A stretch of 64,000 bases of DNA. Source: Mesohalobacter halotolerans. Lineage in GTDB: Bacteria; Bacteroidota; Bacteroidia; Flavobacteriales; Flavobacteriaceae. This document shows, in pieces, positions 53,586 to 61,361 of this stretch. Where the stretch lies: contig NZ_SWMU01000004.1 in NCBI RefSeq assembly GCF_006120725.1, forward strand, positions 124,001 through 188,000, in the 5' to 3' direction. The notes below the pieces were generated by a model. It saw only the letters and a list, made by a program, of their open reading frames with translations, was not told where the DNA came from and made no database searches. Numbering within the stretch: position 1 is the stretch's first letter; each line of letters starts with the position of its first letter. Position numbers and translations under genes: made by a program.

Positions 53586-54455
53586 ATGATACAATCTATG
53601 ACAGGTTACGGTAAAGCCACTGCTGTTTTAAATGACAAACATATTGATGTTGAAATCCGAACCCTTAACAGCAAAAATATAGATGTCAATTTTAGGATGC
53701 CTTCTGATCTTAGACTCTTTGAGTTAGACTGGAGAAAAAACATCATTAAGACCTTAAAACGCGGCAAAATTGATGTGCAAATTAATATTGAAAACGCCCA
53801 GCAAAGTCAAAATATAACTTTTAACAAGCCTCTGGTTAAATCTTATATTGAAAATTTACAAGACATCATAAGCGTCAGAGATGTTATGGATAAGGCTAAA
53901 TTGCTTGAAATTGCCATGTCGTTACCCGATGCTTTTCAGTCTCAAGAGTACGAAATGACTAAAGATGACCAAATCAAACTTAACACTGCTTTGAATAAAG
54001 CTTTACAACAAGTCGAAACATTTAGACATCAAGAAGGTGAAAATTTAATGGAAACTTTCAAAAATAATCTTGAAGAGATTGAAAGACATTTAAAACGCAT
54101 CAAAGAAATAGATCAAAGTCGAGTTGAAAAGGTTAAAACACGATTAAAATCAACTTTGGAAGACCTTAGCTTAGATTATGACAAAAACCGTTTTGAACAA
54201 GAACTGATTTACTACATCGAAAAATACGATATTTCTGAAGAAAAAACCCGTTTAAAAAGTCATCTCAATTACTTTAGAGAGACTTTAAATTTAGCCGAAT
54301 CTAATGGAAAAAAATTAAATTTCATCTCACAAGAAATGGGACGTGAAATTAATACCATAGGCAGCAAAGCAAATGATGCTGAAATTCAAAATCTGGTTGT
54401 CGAAATGAAAGACCAGCTAGAAAAAATCAAAGAACAAATGCTTAACATCTTATAA
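53586..54455 (+). CDS. YicC family endoribonuclease
   Basis: A 289-residue soluble protein. It opens IQSMTGYGKATAV (about 2-14) and ends LVVEMKDQLEKIKEQMLNIL with the diagnostic C-terminal DUF1732 block (LNYFRETLNLAESNGKKLNFISQEMGREINTIGSKANDAEIQN, from about 226). YicC proteins are metal-dependent ribonucleases that can act on small RNAs and stress transcripts. The stop overlaps the gmk start by 1 base (TAATG), a strongly conserved pairing that suggests a shared RNA/GTP-related control. Confidence 0.94.
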   Translation: MIQSMTGYGKATAVLNDKHIDVEIRTLNSKNIDVNFRMPSDLRLFELDWRKNIIKTLKRGKIDVQINIENAQQSQNITFNKPLVKSYIENLQDIISVRDVMDKAKLLEIAMSLPDAFQSQEYEMTKDDQIKLNTALNKALQQVETFRHQEGENLMETFKNNLEEIERHLKRIKEIDQSRVEKVKTRLKSTLEDLSLDYDKNRFEQELIYYIEKYDISEEKTRLKSHLNYFRETLNLAESNGKKLNFISQEMGREINTIGSKANDAEIQNLVVEMKDQLEKIKEQMLNIL

Positions 54456-55039
54456 TGACCGCTTCAAAAACAGGAAAACTCATTGTCTTTTCAGCTCCAT
54501 CGGGTTCAGGCAAAACTACCATTGTAAGGCATCTTTTATCAAAAAAAGAGTTAAATCTTGAATTTTCAGTTTCAGCCACATCTCGTGAGCCACGCAATAA
54601 TGAAATTGATGGTAAAGACTACTATTTTATGTCTTTAAATGAATTTAAGCAACACATCAAAAACGACGACTTTTTAGAATGGGAAGAAGTTTATCGCGAC
54701 AATTTTTACGGCACTTTAAAAAGTGAAGTGCAACGCATCTGGAATGAAGACAAACACGTTATTTTTGATATTGATGTGGTTGGTGGTCTGGACATCAAAA
54801 AGATTTATCCCGAACACACTTTAGCCGTTTTTGTCAAACCACCAAGTGTAGAAGAGCTTAAAATAAGACTTAAAAAGCGCCAAACCGAATCGGATGAGCG
54901 TATTAATATGCGCTTAGCCAAAGCTTCAATTGAAATGGCAACCGCCCCGCAATTTGATGAAATCTTAATCAACAACGATTTAGATACGGCCTTAAAAGAC
55001 GCTTATCAACTGGTTAAATCTTTTATCGATGAAAAATAA
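54455..55039 (+). CDS. gmk: guanylate kinase
   Basis: A 194-residue enzyme that phosphorylates GMP to GDP. P-loop FSAPSGSGKTTIVRHLL (about 12-28), the GMP-binding SATSREPRNNEIDGKDYYF (about 40-58) and EWEEVYRDNFYGT (about 73-85), VIFDIDVVGGLDIK (about 101-114) and the lid RLKKRQTESDERINMRLAKA (about 136-155) are all intact. The start overlaps the yicC stop and the stop overlaps the nadD start by 11 bp, so translation is coupled across three genes. Confidence 0.98.
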   Translation: MTASKTGKLIVFSAPSGSGKTTIVRHLLSKKELNLEFSVSATSREPRNNEIDGKDYYFMSLNEFKQHIKNDDFLEWEEVYRDNFYGTLKSEVQRIWNEDKHVIFDIDVVGGLDIKKIYPEHTLAVFVKPPSVEELKIRLKKRQTESDERINMRLAKASIEMATAPQFDEILINNDLDTALKDAYQLVKSFIDEK

Positions 55040-55616
55040 GCATATCGGGTTATTCTTTGGGACATTTAACCCCATTCATATAGGTCATCTCATTTTGGGC
55101 AATCACATTGCCGAGTTTGGCTCAGTCGATGAAGTATGGTATGTCATCACACCACAAAGCCCTTTTAAACAGAAGGCCTCAATGCTTGAAAATCATCACC
55201 GGTATGAATTGGTCTATCGTGCCACTGAAAATTATCCTAAACTCAAAGCCAGCAAAATTGAGTTTGATATGCCTCAGCCCAACTATACATCAAAAACTTT
55301 AGAAAAATTATTAGAACAATACCCTGACTACAAGTTTCACCTCATAATGGGTGAAGATAATTTGGCCAGTTTTAAAAAATGGAAAAATTATGACTACATA
55401 CTAGAGCATCATCATATAATTGTGTGTCCACGCATACATAATAAAAACGTACCTTCAGAACTCAAACATCATGCTAAGGTTCAATATGTAGATGTCCCGA
55501 TTGTAGAAATCTCTGCCAGTTTTATCAGAACAGCCATTTCAAATCAACAAAATATTAAGCCTCTTTTACCCGAAAAGGTTTGGGCTTATATTGATGAGAT
55601 GAATTTTTATAGGTAA
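55029..55616 (+). CDS. nadD: nicotinate-nucleotide adenylyltransferase
   Basis: A 195-residue NAD-synthesis enzyme that adenylates nicotinate mononucleotide. The nucleotidyltransferase motif GTFNPIHIGHLIL (about 11-23) with HxGH, the middle LIMGEDNLASFKKWKNY (about 104-120) and the end VEISASFIRTAI (about 156-167, the ISxTxxR motif) are intact. The start lies within the gmk end (11 bp overlap). A 59 bp gap separates it from the toxin-antitoxin pair. Confidence 0.96.
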   Translation: MKNKHIGLFFGTFNPIHIGHLILGNHIAEFGSVDEVWYVITPQSPFKQKASMLENHHRYELVYRATENYPKLKASKIEFDMPQPNYTSKTLEKLLEQYPDYKFHLIMGEDNLASFKKWKNYDYILEHHHIIVCPRIHNKNVPSELKHHAKVQYVDVPIVEISASFIRTAISNQQNIKPLLPEKVWAYIDEMNFYR

Positions 55617-55675
55617 GCTACTTTCATTTAATCTATAATTTTAAATTCGTAAATTGCATTAATAAAATATACAAA

Positions 55676-55918
55676 ATGGGAAGTTTAGCTATTTCAAATA
55701 AAATTTTAGATAAATATTTCGGTTACCTTAAAAACTTAGATGTGAATTCGAAAAAAAAATTAATCAAAAAATTGACAAATTCATTAGAATTTAAATCTCA
55801 TAAAGAATTTGATTTAGATTCACTTTACGGCGCGTGGGTTGATGATAGAAGTTCAGATGAAATTATAAGCGAAATTAGAAACTCAAGGGTTGAAAAAACA
55901 AACTTTTCAAATTTCTAA
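55676..55918 (+). CDS. VapB-like antitoxin
   Basis: An 80-residue protein directly before a PIN-domain gene, the stop overlapping the next start (TAATG). The N-terminal part (ISNKILDKYFGYLKNLDVNSKKKLIKKLTNSL, about 6-37) is helical and basic. The end LYGAWVDDRSSDEIISEIRNSRV (about 51-73) is like the toxin-wrapping tail of VapB-type antitoxins, with Trp and acidic residues. It lacks a clear N-terminal AbrB or RHH signature, so the DNA-binding class is unsure. Confidence 0.75.
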   Translation: MGSLAISNKILDKYFGYLKNLDVNSKKKLIKKLTNSLEFKSHKEFDLDSLYGAWVDDRSSDEIISEIRNSRVEKTNFSNF

Positions 55919-56317
55919 TGAAGTATTTGATTGATACTAATATTTGTATTCACTTTTTTCGAGGTAAATTCAACTTAAAAGATAAATTCGAAAAAGTGAC
56001 ACTTGATAATTGTGCGATTTCAGAAATCACACTTGCAGAGATGATTTACGGTGCAGAAAATAGTTTAGATAAAAAACAGAATTACAGAATTATAGATGAG
56101 TTTTCAGAGCAGGTAAAAGTGCTTCCAATTTTTGACGCCTTAAAAATATATGCGAAAGAGAAAGTAAGATTTGAGAGAAAAAGGACAAATGATTAGCGAT
56201 TTCGATTTGTTAATTGGCTCAACGGCAATTGCAAACGATTTGATAATGGTTACTGAAAACTTAAAAGAGTTTAAAAGAATAAAAAAGATAAAAGTTGAGA
56301 ATTGGGTAACTCGATGA
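55918..56317 (+). pseudogene. VapC-like PIN-domain toxin gene with frameshift
   Basis: The open frame from 55918 gives 92 residues (to 56196), then a second frame continues to a TGA at 56315-56317. N-terminal MKYLIDTNICIHFFRG (first catalytic Asp), ISEITLAEMIYGAE (about 40-53, catalytic Glu) and ALKIYAKEKVRFERK match VapC. A run of five A (56178-56182) shifts the frame; with four, the chain reads FERKGQMISDFDLLIGSTAIANDL, then MVTENLKEF and ends ENWVTR, carrying the third and fourth acidic residues. As given, the toxin lacks those Asp and should be inactive. Either natural inactivation or a one-base sequence error. The antitoxin upstream is intact. Confidence 0.82.
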
Positions 56318-56366
56318 GCTATTTTATTTTGAAGTGTTATAAAGACATAAAAATTAATTTTATCTA

Positions 56367-57371
56367 ATGACAAAAAACCTACGCATTGGCATCATTGGAA
56401 GCGGCAGTTGGGCTACAGCGCTAGCAAAAATGCTTTGTGAAAATGTAGACAGTATCAATTGGTATATTAGAGATGCTGATACCATTAAGTATATCAGCAT
56501 AAACCATCATAACAAAGATTATTTGAGTTCAGTTGCTTTTGACCTGAATCAGCTTTACATGAACAATGATATCAACACAATTGTTGAACAGTCTGATATT
56601 TTGATCATTGCGATACCTTCAGCATTTTTAAAATCAGAATTGGACAAAATTACAGTTCCGCTAAAACACAAAATAATTTTTAATGCTGTAAAAGGTATAA
56701 TTCCAGAAAACCAAAAACTTGTCGGCGAATATTTTCATGATATCATTGGCTTAGATCTTGCACAAATTGGAGTCATCACAGGACCGTGTCATGCCGAAGA
56801 AGTCGCGCTTGAACGCTTATCTTATCTTACTATAGCTTGCGCTGATATAGATCGAGCCAAGATGATGAGCGAAAAACTAAGTTGTCACTACATTAAATGT
56901 TCAACAAGCGAAGACATCATTGGTACTGAATACGCAGCCGTGTTAAAAAATATTTACGCTATTGCTGCGGGTATAGCACATGGATTAGGTTATGGTGATA
57001 ATTTTCAAAGCGTTTTAATGAGTAATGCCATAAGAGAAATGAAACGCTTTATCAAAAAACGCTACAAAATGAAACGCAATATTAATGACTCCGCTTATCT
57101 TGGAGATTTATTAGTCACAGGCTATTCCAATTTTAGTCGAAATCGATATTTTGGCAATATGATTGGAAAAGGTTATACTGTTAAATCGGCTATGATGGAA
57201 ATGAATATGATTGCTGAAGGTTATTACGCCACTGAAAGTGCCTATTTGCTTAGTAAACAAGACGGTAAGAAGAAAGCCAAAACACCTATTATCAATGCAG
57301 TTTATAAAGTCATTTACAAAAACAAAAACCCAAAATCTGTCTTTGAAAAATTAACTTTTAAACTTAATTAA
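56367..57371 (+). CDS. gpsA: NAD(P)H-dependent glycerol-3-phosphate dehydrogenase
   Basis: A 334-residue enzyme that makes sn-glycerol-3-phosphate for phospholipids. The Rossmann start IGIIGSGSWATALAKML (about 7-23), AVKGIIPENQ, TGPCHAEEVALERL (about 138-151), AAVLKNIYAIAAGIAHGLGYGDN (about 191-213) with the catalytic Lys, and YLGDLLVTGYSNFSRNRYFG (about 244-263) are typical. Length matches. It starts about 50 bp after the VapC pseudogene; no clear promoter box was found in the gap. Confidence 0.96.
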   Translation: MTKNLRIGIIGSGSWATALAKMLCENVDSINWYIRDADTIKYISINHHNKDYLSSVAFDLNQLYMNNDINTIVEQSDILIIAIPSAFLKSELDKITVPLKHKIIFNAVKGIIPENQKLVGEYFHDIIGLDLAQIGVITGPCHAEEVALERLSYLTIACADIDRAKMMSEKLSCHYIKCSTSEDIIGTEYAAVLKNIYAIAAGIAHGLGYGDNFQSVLMSNAIREMKRFIKKRYKMKRNINDSAYLGDLLVTGYSNFSRNRYFGNMIGKGYTVKSAMMEMNMIAEGYYATESAYLLSKQDGKKKAKTPIINAVYKVIYKNKNPKSVFEKLTFKLN

Positions 57372-57441
57372 TGCTGTAGCTCAAAATACCTAAACACCCG
57401 TTAAATTATGCCATTTTACCCCAGTAATTGATTTTATATTC

Positions 57442-57449
57442 TATTTTTG
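57442..57449 (+). promoter_or_regulatory. putative -7 promoter element of the desaturase gene
   Basis: TATTTTTG matches TAnnTTTG, 19 bases before the ATG at 57469. No -33 TTG at proper spacing (the nearest is 11 bases away). Confidence 0.42.
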
Positions 57450-57468
57450 TAGACCTAATATTGGTTTT

Positions 57469-58566
57469 ATGAAATATGCTCAGGTTCGCTTTAATACAAA
57501 AGATTCTAGAGATTTTATGCGAACGCTCAACAAACGAGTCAACAACTACTTTAAAGAGAATAATATTAAAAAAACAGGAAATTGGAAACTGCATTTGAAA
57601 ACTATTATTATGTTTTCATTATTGCTTGCTCCTTATTTTTTAATATTAACATTAGACATTCACGGATTGTGGAAACTTGCATTAACCATCTTAATGGGAG
57701 TAGGTATGGCAGGTGTTGGTATGAACGTAATGCATGACGGCAACCACGGCACTTATTCTACAAAAACATGGGTTAATAAAATTATGGGGAGTAGCATTTA
57801 TGTTTTAGCCGGCAATGTTTATAATTGGCAAGTTCAGCATAACGTATTACACCATACTTACACCAATATTCAAGGTCACGATGAAGACCTTGAAGCGGGT
57901 CGTATATTGAGATTTTCAAAACATACCCAATGGCGAAGATTTCATAAATTTCAACATTATTATTCTATTTTCTTATATGGTTTGTTGACATTTAATTGGG
58001 CATTGACCACAGATTTTATACAGACAAAACGCTATCTCAAGCAAAAATTATACTATGGAAAACTACCCAGACCTACAAAGCAATGGACAATTTTAGCCGT
58101 CACTAAACTAATCTATTTCAGTATATGGATTGTATTACCCATATTGCTTACGGATTTGGCTTGGTGGAAAGTCGTTTTAGGCTTTTTTGTCATGCACTAC
58201 ACCGCAGGATTGATCTTAAGTATTGTATTTCAACTGGCTCATGTTGTCGGTGAAAATGATATGCCTACTCCAAATACAGATGGTGAAATGGAAAAATCTT
58301 GGATGGTACACCAATTGTTTACCACGACAAATTTTTCTACTCACAATAAAATTGTCAATTGGTTTACTGGAGGATTAAATTTTCAAGTAGAACATCATAT
58401 TTTTCCAAATATTAGCCATGTTCATTATCCAAAAATTGCTAAAATTGTAAAGCAAACGACAAAAGAATTTAGTTTGCCATATAATGAATACAAAACCACA
58501 AGACAAGCCATTATCGCTCATTTTAAATATTTAAAATTTATGGGCAAAAATCCACAAATGGCTTAA
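57469..58566 (+). CDS. fatty acid desaturase (acyl-CoA/acyl-lipid type)
   Basis: A 365-residue di-iron membrane enzyme. Hydrophobic pairs at about 45-62 and 65-85, and later at 215-255, flank the three His boxes: HDGNHGT (about 89-95), HNVLHHTYTN (about 124-133) and QVEHHIFPNISHVHYP (about 305-320). The first-box type and QVEHH third box match the front-end/linoleoyl-CoA-like group that flavobacteria use to introduce a double bond into acyl chains for cold-fluidity. There is no cytochrome b5 fusion. The regiospecificity is unknown. It precedes the aminotransferase gene by 12 bp, so both may be cotranscribed. Confidence 0.9.
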   Translation: MKYAQVRFNTKDSRDFMRTLNKRVNNYFKENNIKKTGNWKLHLKTIIMFSLLLAPYFLILTLDIHGLWKLALTILMGVGMAGVGMNVMHDGNHGTYSTKTWVNKIMGSSIYVLAGNVYNWQVQHNVLHHTYTNIQGHDEDLEAGRILRFSKHTQWRRFHKFQHYYSIFLYGLLTFNWALTTDFIQTKRYLKQKLYYGKLPRPTKQWTILAVTKLIYFSIWIVLPILLTDLAWWKVVLGFFVMHYTAGLILSIVFQLAHVVGENDMPTPNTDGEMEKSWMVHQLFTTTNFSTHNKIVNWFTGGLNFQVEHHIFPNISHVHYPKIAKIVKQTTKEFSLPYNEYKTTRQAIIAHFKYLKFMGKNPQMA

Positions 58567-58578
58567 TAATTTAAGCTT

Positions 58579-59766
58579 ATGAAGACCAACCTTTCCCAAA
58601 AAATCAATAGCCTAAAAACCTCAGCTACATTAGCCATGGCAGCAAAAGCCAGAGAACTTAAAGCTAAAGGCAAAGACATTATTAGCTTAAGTCTAGGTGA
58701 GCCCGATTTTAATACGCCTGATTATATTAAAGACGCAGCCATTCAAGCCGTCAATGACAACTACAATTCTTACACACCTGTTGATGGTTATCCAGAATTA
58801 AAAAAAGCTATTCAACACAAGTTTAAACGGGATAACAATCTCGATTATAATTTAAGCCAAATTACGGTCTCTACTGGAGCCAAACAAGCTTTATACAACA
58901 TCGCATCTGCTTTACTCGACCCAAATGATGAAGTGATTTTACCTTGTCCATATTGGGTGAGTTATCGCGATATTGTTGGACTCTGTGAAGGCAAAGCCGT
59001 TGAAGTTAAAACCTCGATTGATCAAGATTTTAAAATGACAGCCGAGCAACTTGAATCGGCAATTACACCAAAAACCAAAATGCTTTGGTATAGCTCTCCT
59101 TGTAATCCCAGTGGTTCGGTTTACACCAAAGATGAACTCCGTGCACTAGCAGATGTTTTACAAAAGCATCCGCAAATTATAGTGGTCAGTGACGAAATTT
59201 ACGAGCACATCAATTTTATAGGTGGTCACGCGTCTATGGCGCAATTTGACGATATGTATGACCGTACCGTAACCGTCAATGGTGTTTCAAAAGCCTTTGC
59301 GATGACCGGATGGCGAATAGGCTACATCGGCGCTCCCGAATATATTGCCAAAGCGTGCACAAAGTTACAAGGGCAAGTCACCAGTGGTGCTAATTGTATT
59401 GCTCAACGTGCTGTGATTACTGCTTTGCAAGCACCGGTAAGCAAAGTACAATATATGGTTGATGAGTTTTCAAAAAGAAGAGAAATTATACTTGACCTTT
59501 TAAATGCGCTCAAAGGTTTTGAATGTAATCAGCCTCAAGGTGCGTTTTATGTATTTCCTAATGTGAGTGCCTGGTTTGGCAAAACCGTAAAAGGTCATCA
59601 CATCAAAAATGCCACAGATTTTAGTATGTTCCTTTTGGAGGAAGCCAATGTCGCTACGGTAACTGGCGAAGCTTTTGGAAATCCTGATTGTATTAGGATT
59701 TCTTACGCCGCTTCAGAAGCACAAATTCGTGAAGCGATAAAACGTATAAAAGAAATTTTACAATAG
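58579..59766 (+). CDS. class I pyridoxal-phosphate aminotransferase (aspartate aminotransferase type)
   Basis: A 395-residue enzyme moving amino groups between aspartate (or a related acid) and 2-oxoglutarate. ISLSLGEPDFNTPDYI (about 35-50), STGAKQALYNIASALLDPNDEVI (about 95-117), YSSPCNPSGSVY (about 174-185), VVSDEIYEHI (about 208-217) and the Schiff-base Lys in NGVSKAFAMTGWRIGYIG (about 234-251) follow the 1-gamma subgroup pattern common in Bacteroidota. The last 9 bases overlap metK's end, converging from the opposite strand. Substrate preference beyond the Asp/Glu group is not readable. Confidence 0.93.
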   Translation: MKTNLSQKINSLKTSATLAMAAKARELKAKGKDIISLSLGEPDFNTPDYIKDAAIQAVNDNYNSYTPVDGYPELKKAIQHKFKRDNNLDYNLSQITVSTGAKQALYNIASALLDPNDEVILPCPYWVSYRDIVGLCEGKAVEVKTSIDQDFKMTAEQLESAITPKTKMLWYSSPCNPSGSVYTKDELRALADVLQKHPQIIVVSDEIYEHINFIGGHASMAQFDDMYDRTVTVNGVSKAFAMTGWRIGYIGAPEYIAKACTKLQGQVTSGANCIAQRAVITALQAPVSKVQYMVDEFSKRREIILDLLNALKGFECNQPQGAFYVFPNVSAWFGKTVKGHHIKNATDFSMFLLEEANVATVTGEAFGNPDCIRISYAASEAQIREAIKRIKEILQ

Positions 59767-61011
59767 CCCGAAAGTTTCTTTCAAAGTATCGACATAATCC
59801 AATTTCTCCCAAGTAAATAGTTCAACCTCAAGAGATTTTTGACCTGAATATGTGGATTCAAAATGTTTTTTTATAGTCCTGGGTGTTCTACCCATATGAC
59901 CATAACTGGCTGTTTCAAAATAAATTGGATGCCTTAATTTAAGTCGTTTTTCTATGGCGGCTGGTCGCATGTCAAAGGTGTTTTTAATAACGTTTGCAAT
60001 TTCACCATCAGAGACATCAATGTGTTTGTTTTTAGTATTTACCGATATTGAAGTAGGTTTATCAATTCCTATAGCATAAGACACTTGAACTAAAACTTCG
60101 TCAGCAATACCTGCTGCAACCATATTTTTAGCAATATGACGAGCTGCATAAGCTGCCGAACGGTCTACTTTACTAGGGTCTTTGCCTGAAAATGCGCCGC
60201 CACCATGAGCGCCTTTACCTCCATAAGTATCAACTATAATTTTTCTACCCGTTAAACCTGCATCACCATGTGGGCCACCAATGACAAATTTTCCCGTAGG
60301 ATTGATATGATAAATAATATTATCGTCAAATAAACTTTGAATGTCTTCTGAAAACAAAGCTTTCACGCGTGGTATAAGAATTGTTTTAATATCATGCTGA
60401 ATTTTTTGAAGCATGTTGTCATCCGTATCAAACTCATCATGTTGGGTAGAAACTACTATAGTATCTATACGCAAAGGCACATTATCATCAGAATATTCTA
60501 TAGTGATTTGAGCTTTCGCATCGGGTCTAAGGTAAGTGATATCTTTATTTTCCCGCCTTAGATTGGCCAATTCTTTCAGTATTTTATGAGAAATATCGAG
60601 TGCCAAAGGCATATAATTTTCCGTTTCATTGGTCGCATAACCAAACATCATACCTTGATCACCAGCGCCTTGGCTGTCTTTATCCTCTTTGTCTACACCT
60701 TGATTTATATCCTGAGACTGTTCATGGATAGAGGATACAACCCCACAAGAGTCACCACTAAAGCGGTATTCACTTTGGGTGTAACCAATTTTATTTATGA
60801 TTTCTCTTGCGACTTTTTGCACATCTAGGTAAGTATTGCTTTTTACCTCACCGGCCAAAAACACTTGACCTGTGGTAACTAAAGTTTCACAAGCTACTTT
60901 AGAATCCTGATCATAAGCTAAAAAGTTATCGAGTAAAGCATCGCTGATTTGGTCTGCTATTTTATCGGGATGGCCTTCAGACACACTTTCTGAAGTAAAT
61001 AAATATGACAT
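59758..61011 (-). CDS. metK: S-adenosylmethionine synthetase
   Basis: A 417-residue enzyme making SAM from methionine and ATP. FTSESVSEGHPDKIADQISDALLD (about 5-28), the flexible-loop region GDQGMMFGYATNET (about 117-130), IGGPHGDAGLTGRKIIVDTYGG (about 243-264) and the P-loop-like GAHGGGAFSGKDPSKVDRSAAYAAR (about 266-290) are intact. Length is within the family range. The leader holds a SAM-II-like riboswitch aptamer, so synthesis is probably turned down when SAM is plentiful. The gene end overlaps the aminotransferase by 9 bases. Confidence 0.98.
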   Translation of the reverse strand: MSYLFTSESVSEGHPDKIADQISDALLDNFLAYDQDSKVACETLVTTGQVFLAGEVKSNTYLDVQKVAREIINKIGYTQSEYRFSGDSCGVVSSIHEQSQDINQGVDKEDKDSQGAGDQGMMFGYATNETENYMPLALDISHKILKELANLRRENKDITYLRPDAKAQITIEYSDDNVPLRIDTIVVSTQHDEFDTDDNMLQKIQHDIKTILIPRVKALFSEDIQSLFDDNIIYHINPTGKFVIGGPHGDAGLTGRKIIVDTYGGKGAHGGGAFSGKDPSKVDRSAAYAARHIAKNMVAAGIADEVLVQVSYAIGIDKPTSISVNTKNKHIDVSDGEIANVIKNTFDMRPAAIEKRLKLRHPIYFETASYGHMGRTPRTIKKHFESTYSGQKSLEVELFTWEKLDYVDTLKETFGLL

Positions 61012-61088
61012 AAAATTTAATTTCAGTTTAATATTTAGATAGGACGATAAAATTTTTGAAAATTACAACTTGGCAAAAGAGTTATGAA

Positions 61089-61137
61089 GAACTGTTTTAG
61101 CATTTTAAAAAAGGATGCAATCAGTCAAATTTATCCT
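61089..61137 (-). ncRNA. SAM-II-like riboswitch aptamer upstream of metK
   Basis: On the minus strand, from 61137: AGGAT (61136 to 61132 region, P1 5' arm), loop with ATTTGACTG, then GATTGCATCCT (P1 3' arm ATCCT near 61116-61112), a T/A-rich joining part, and ATGCTAAAACAGT (61103-61091). P1 pairs AGGAT with ATCCT. The loop ACTG (61125-61122) can pair with the downstream CAGT (61094-61091), forming an H-type pseudoknot. The blocks AUUGCA just before the P1 3' arm and GCUAAAA before the P2 3' strand are the same as in the known SAM-II from the Sargasso Sea metX leader as I recall it. The promoter box sits just upstream, and metK starts 77 bases beyond. Confidence 0.65.
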
Positions 61138-61142
61138 CGGCA

Positions 61143-61150
61143 CAAATGTA
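61143..61150 (-). promoter_or_regulatory. putative -7 promoter element of metK
   Basis: The minus strand reads TACATTTG, a TAnnTTTG match. Transcription would start about 61137, exactly at the first base of the riboswitch P1 stem, giving a 5' leader of about 126 bases before the metK ATG at 61011. Confidence 0.5.
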
Positions 61151-61361
61151 TTAAAAACCTTAAATCTAAATGCTCAGACTTAACGATAATTTAATAAGAT
61201 GTTTTGAGGTTATTATACCAAATCATGAGGGCAAAAGTCTCAATTTTTTCTAACCTTACATCAAGACCTCATAGGTTTGGCTTAGATTTTACTCAGTCAC
61301 CATAAGCGGTGAGGTCTAAGTTTTCTGAGCCTTGGTTTTCTAAAGCAAATTTTTTATCAGC
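61151..61361. repeat. metK/NamZ spacer with long-armed inverted repeat
   Basis: This is the rest of a 350-base gene-free stretch (61012-61361). AGACCTCA (61264-61271) mirrors TGAGGTCT (61310-61317). Inside, CTTAGA (61281-61286) mirrors TCTAAG (61315-61320), and CTCAGTCACC faces GGTGAG. The pairs compete, so the region may fold in two ways. It resembles AGACCTCA-type intergenic palindromes common in Bacteroidota. No open frame. The first 60 bases show nothing else. Confidence 0.35.
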
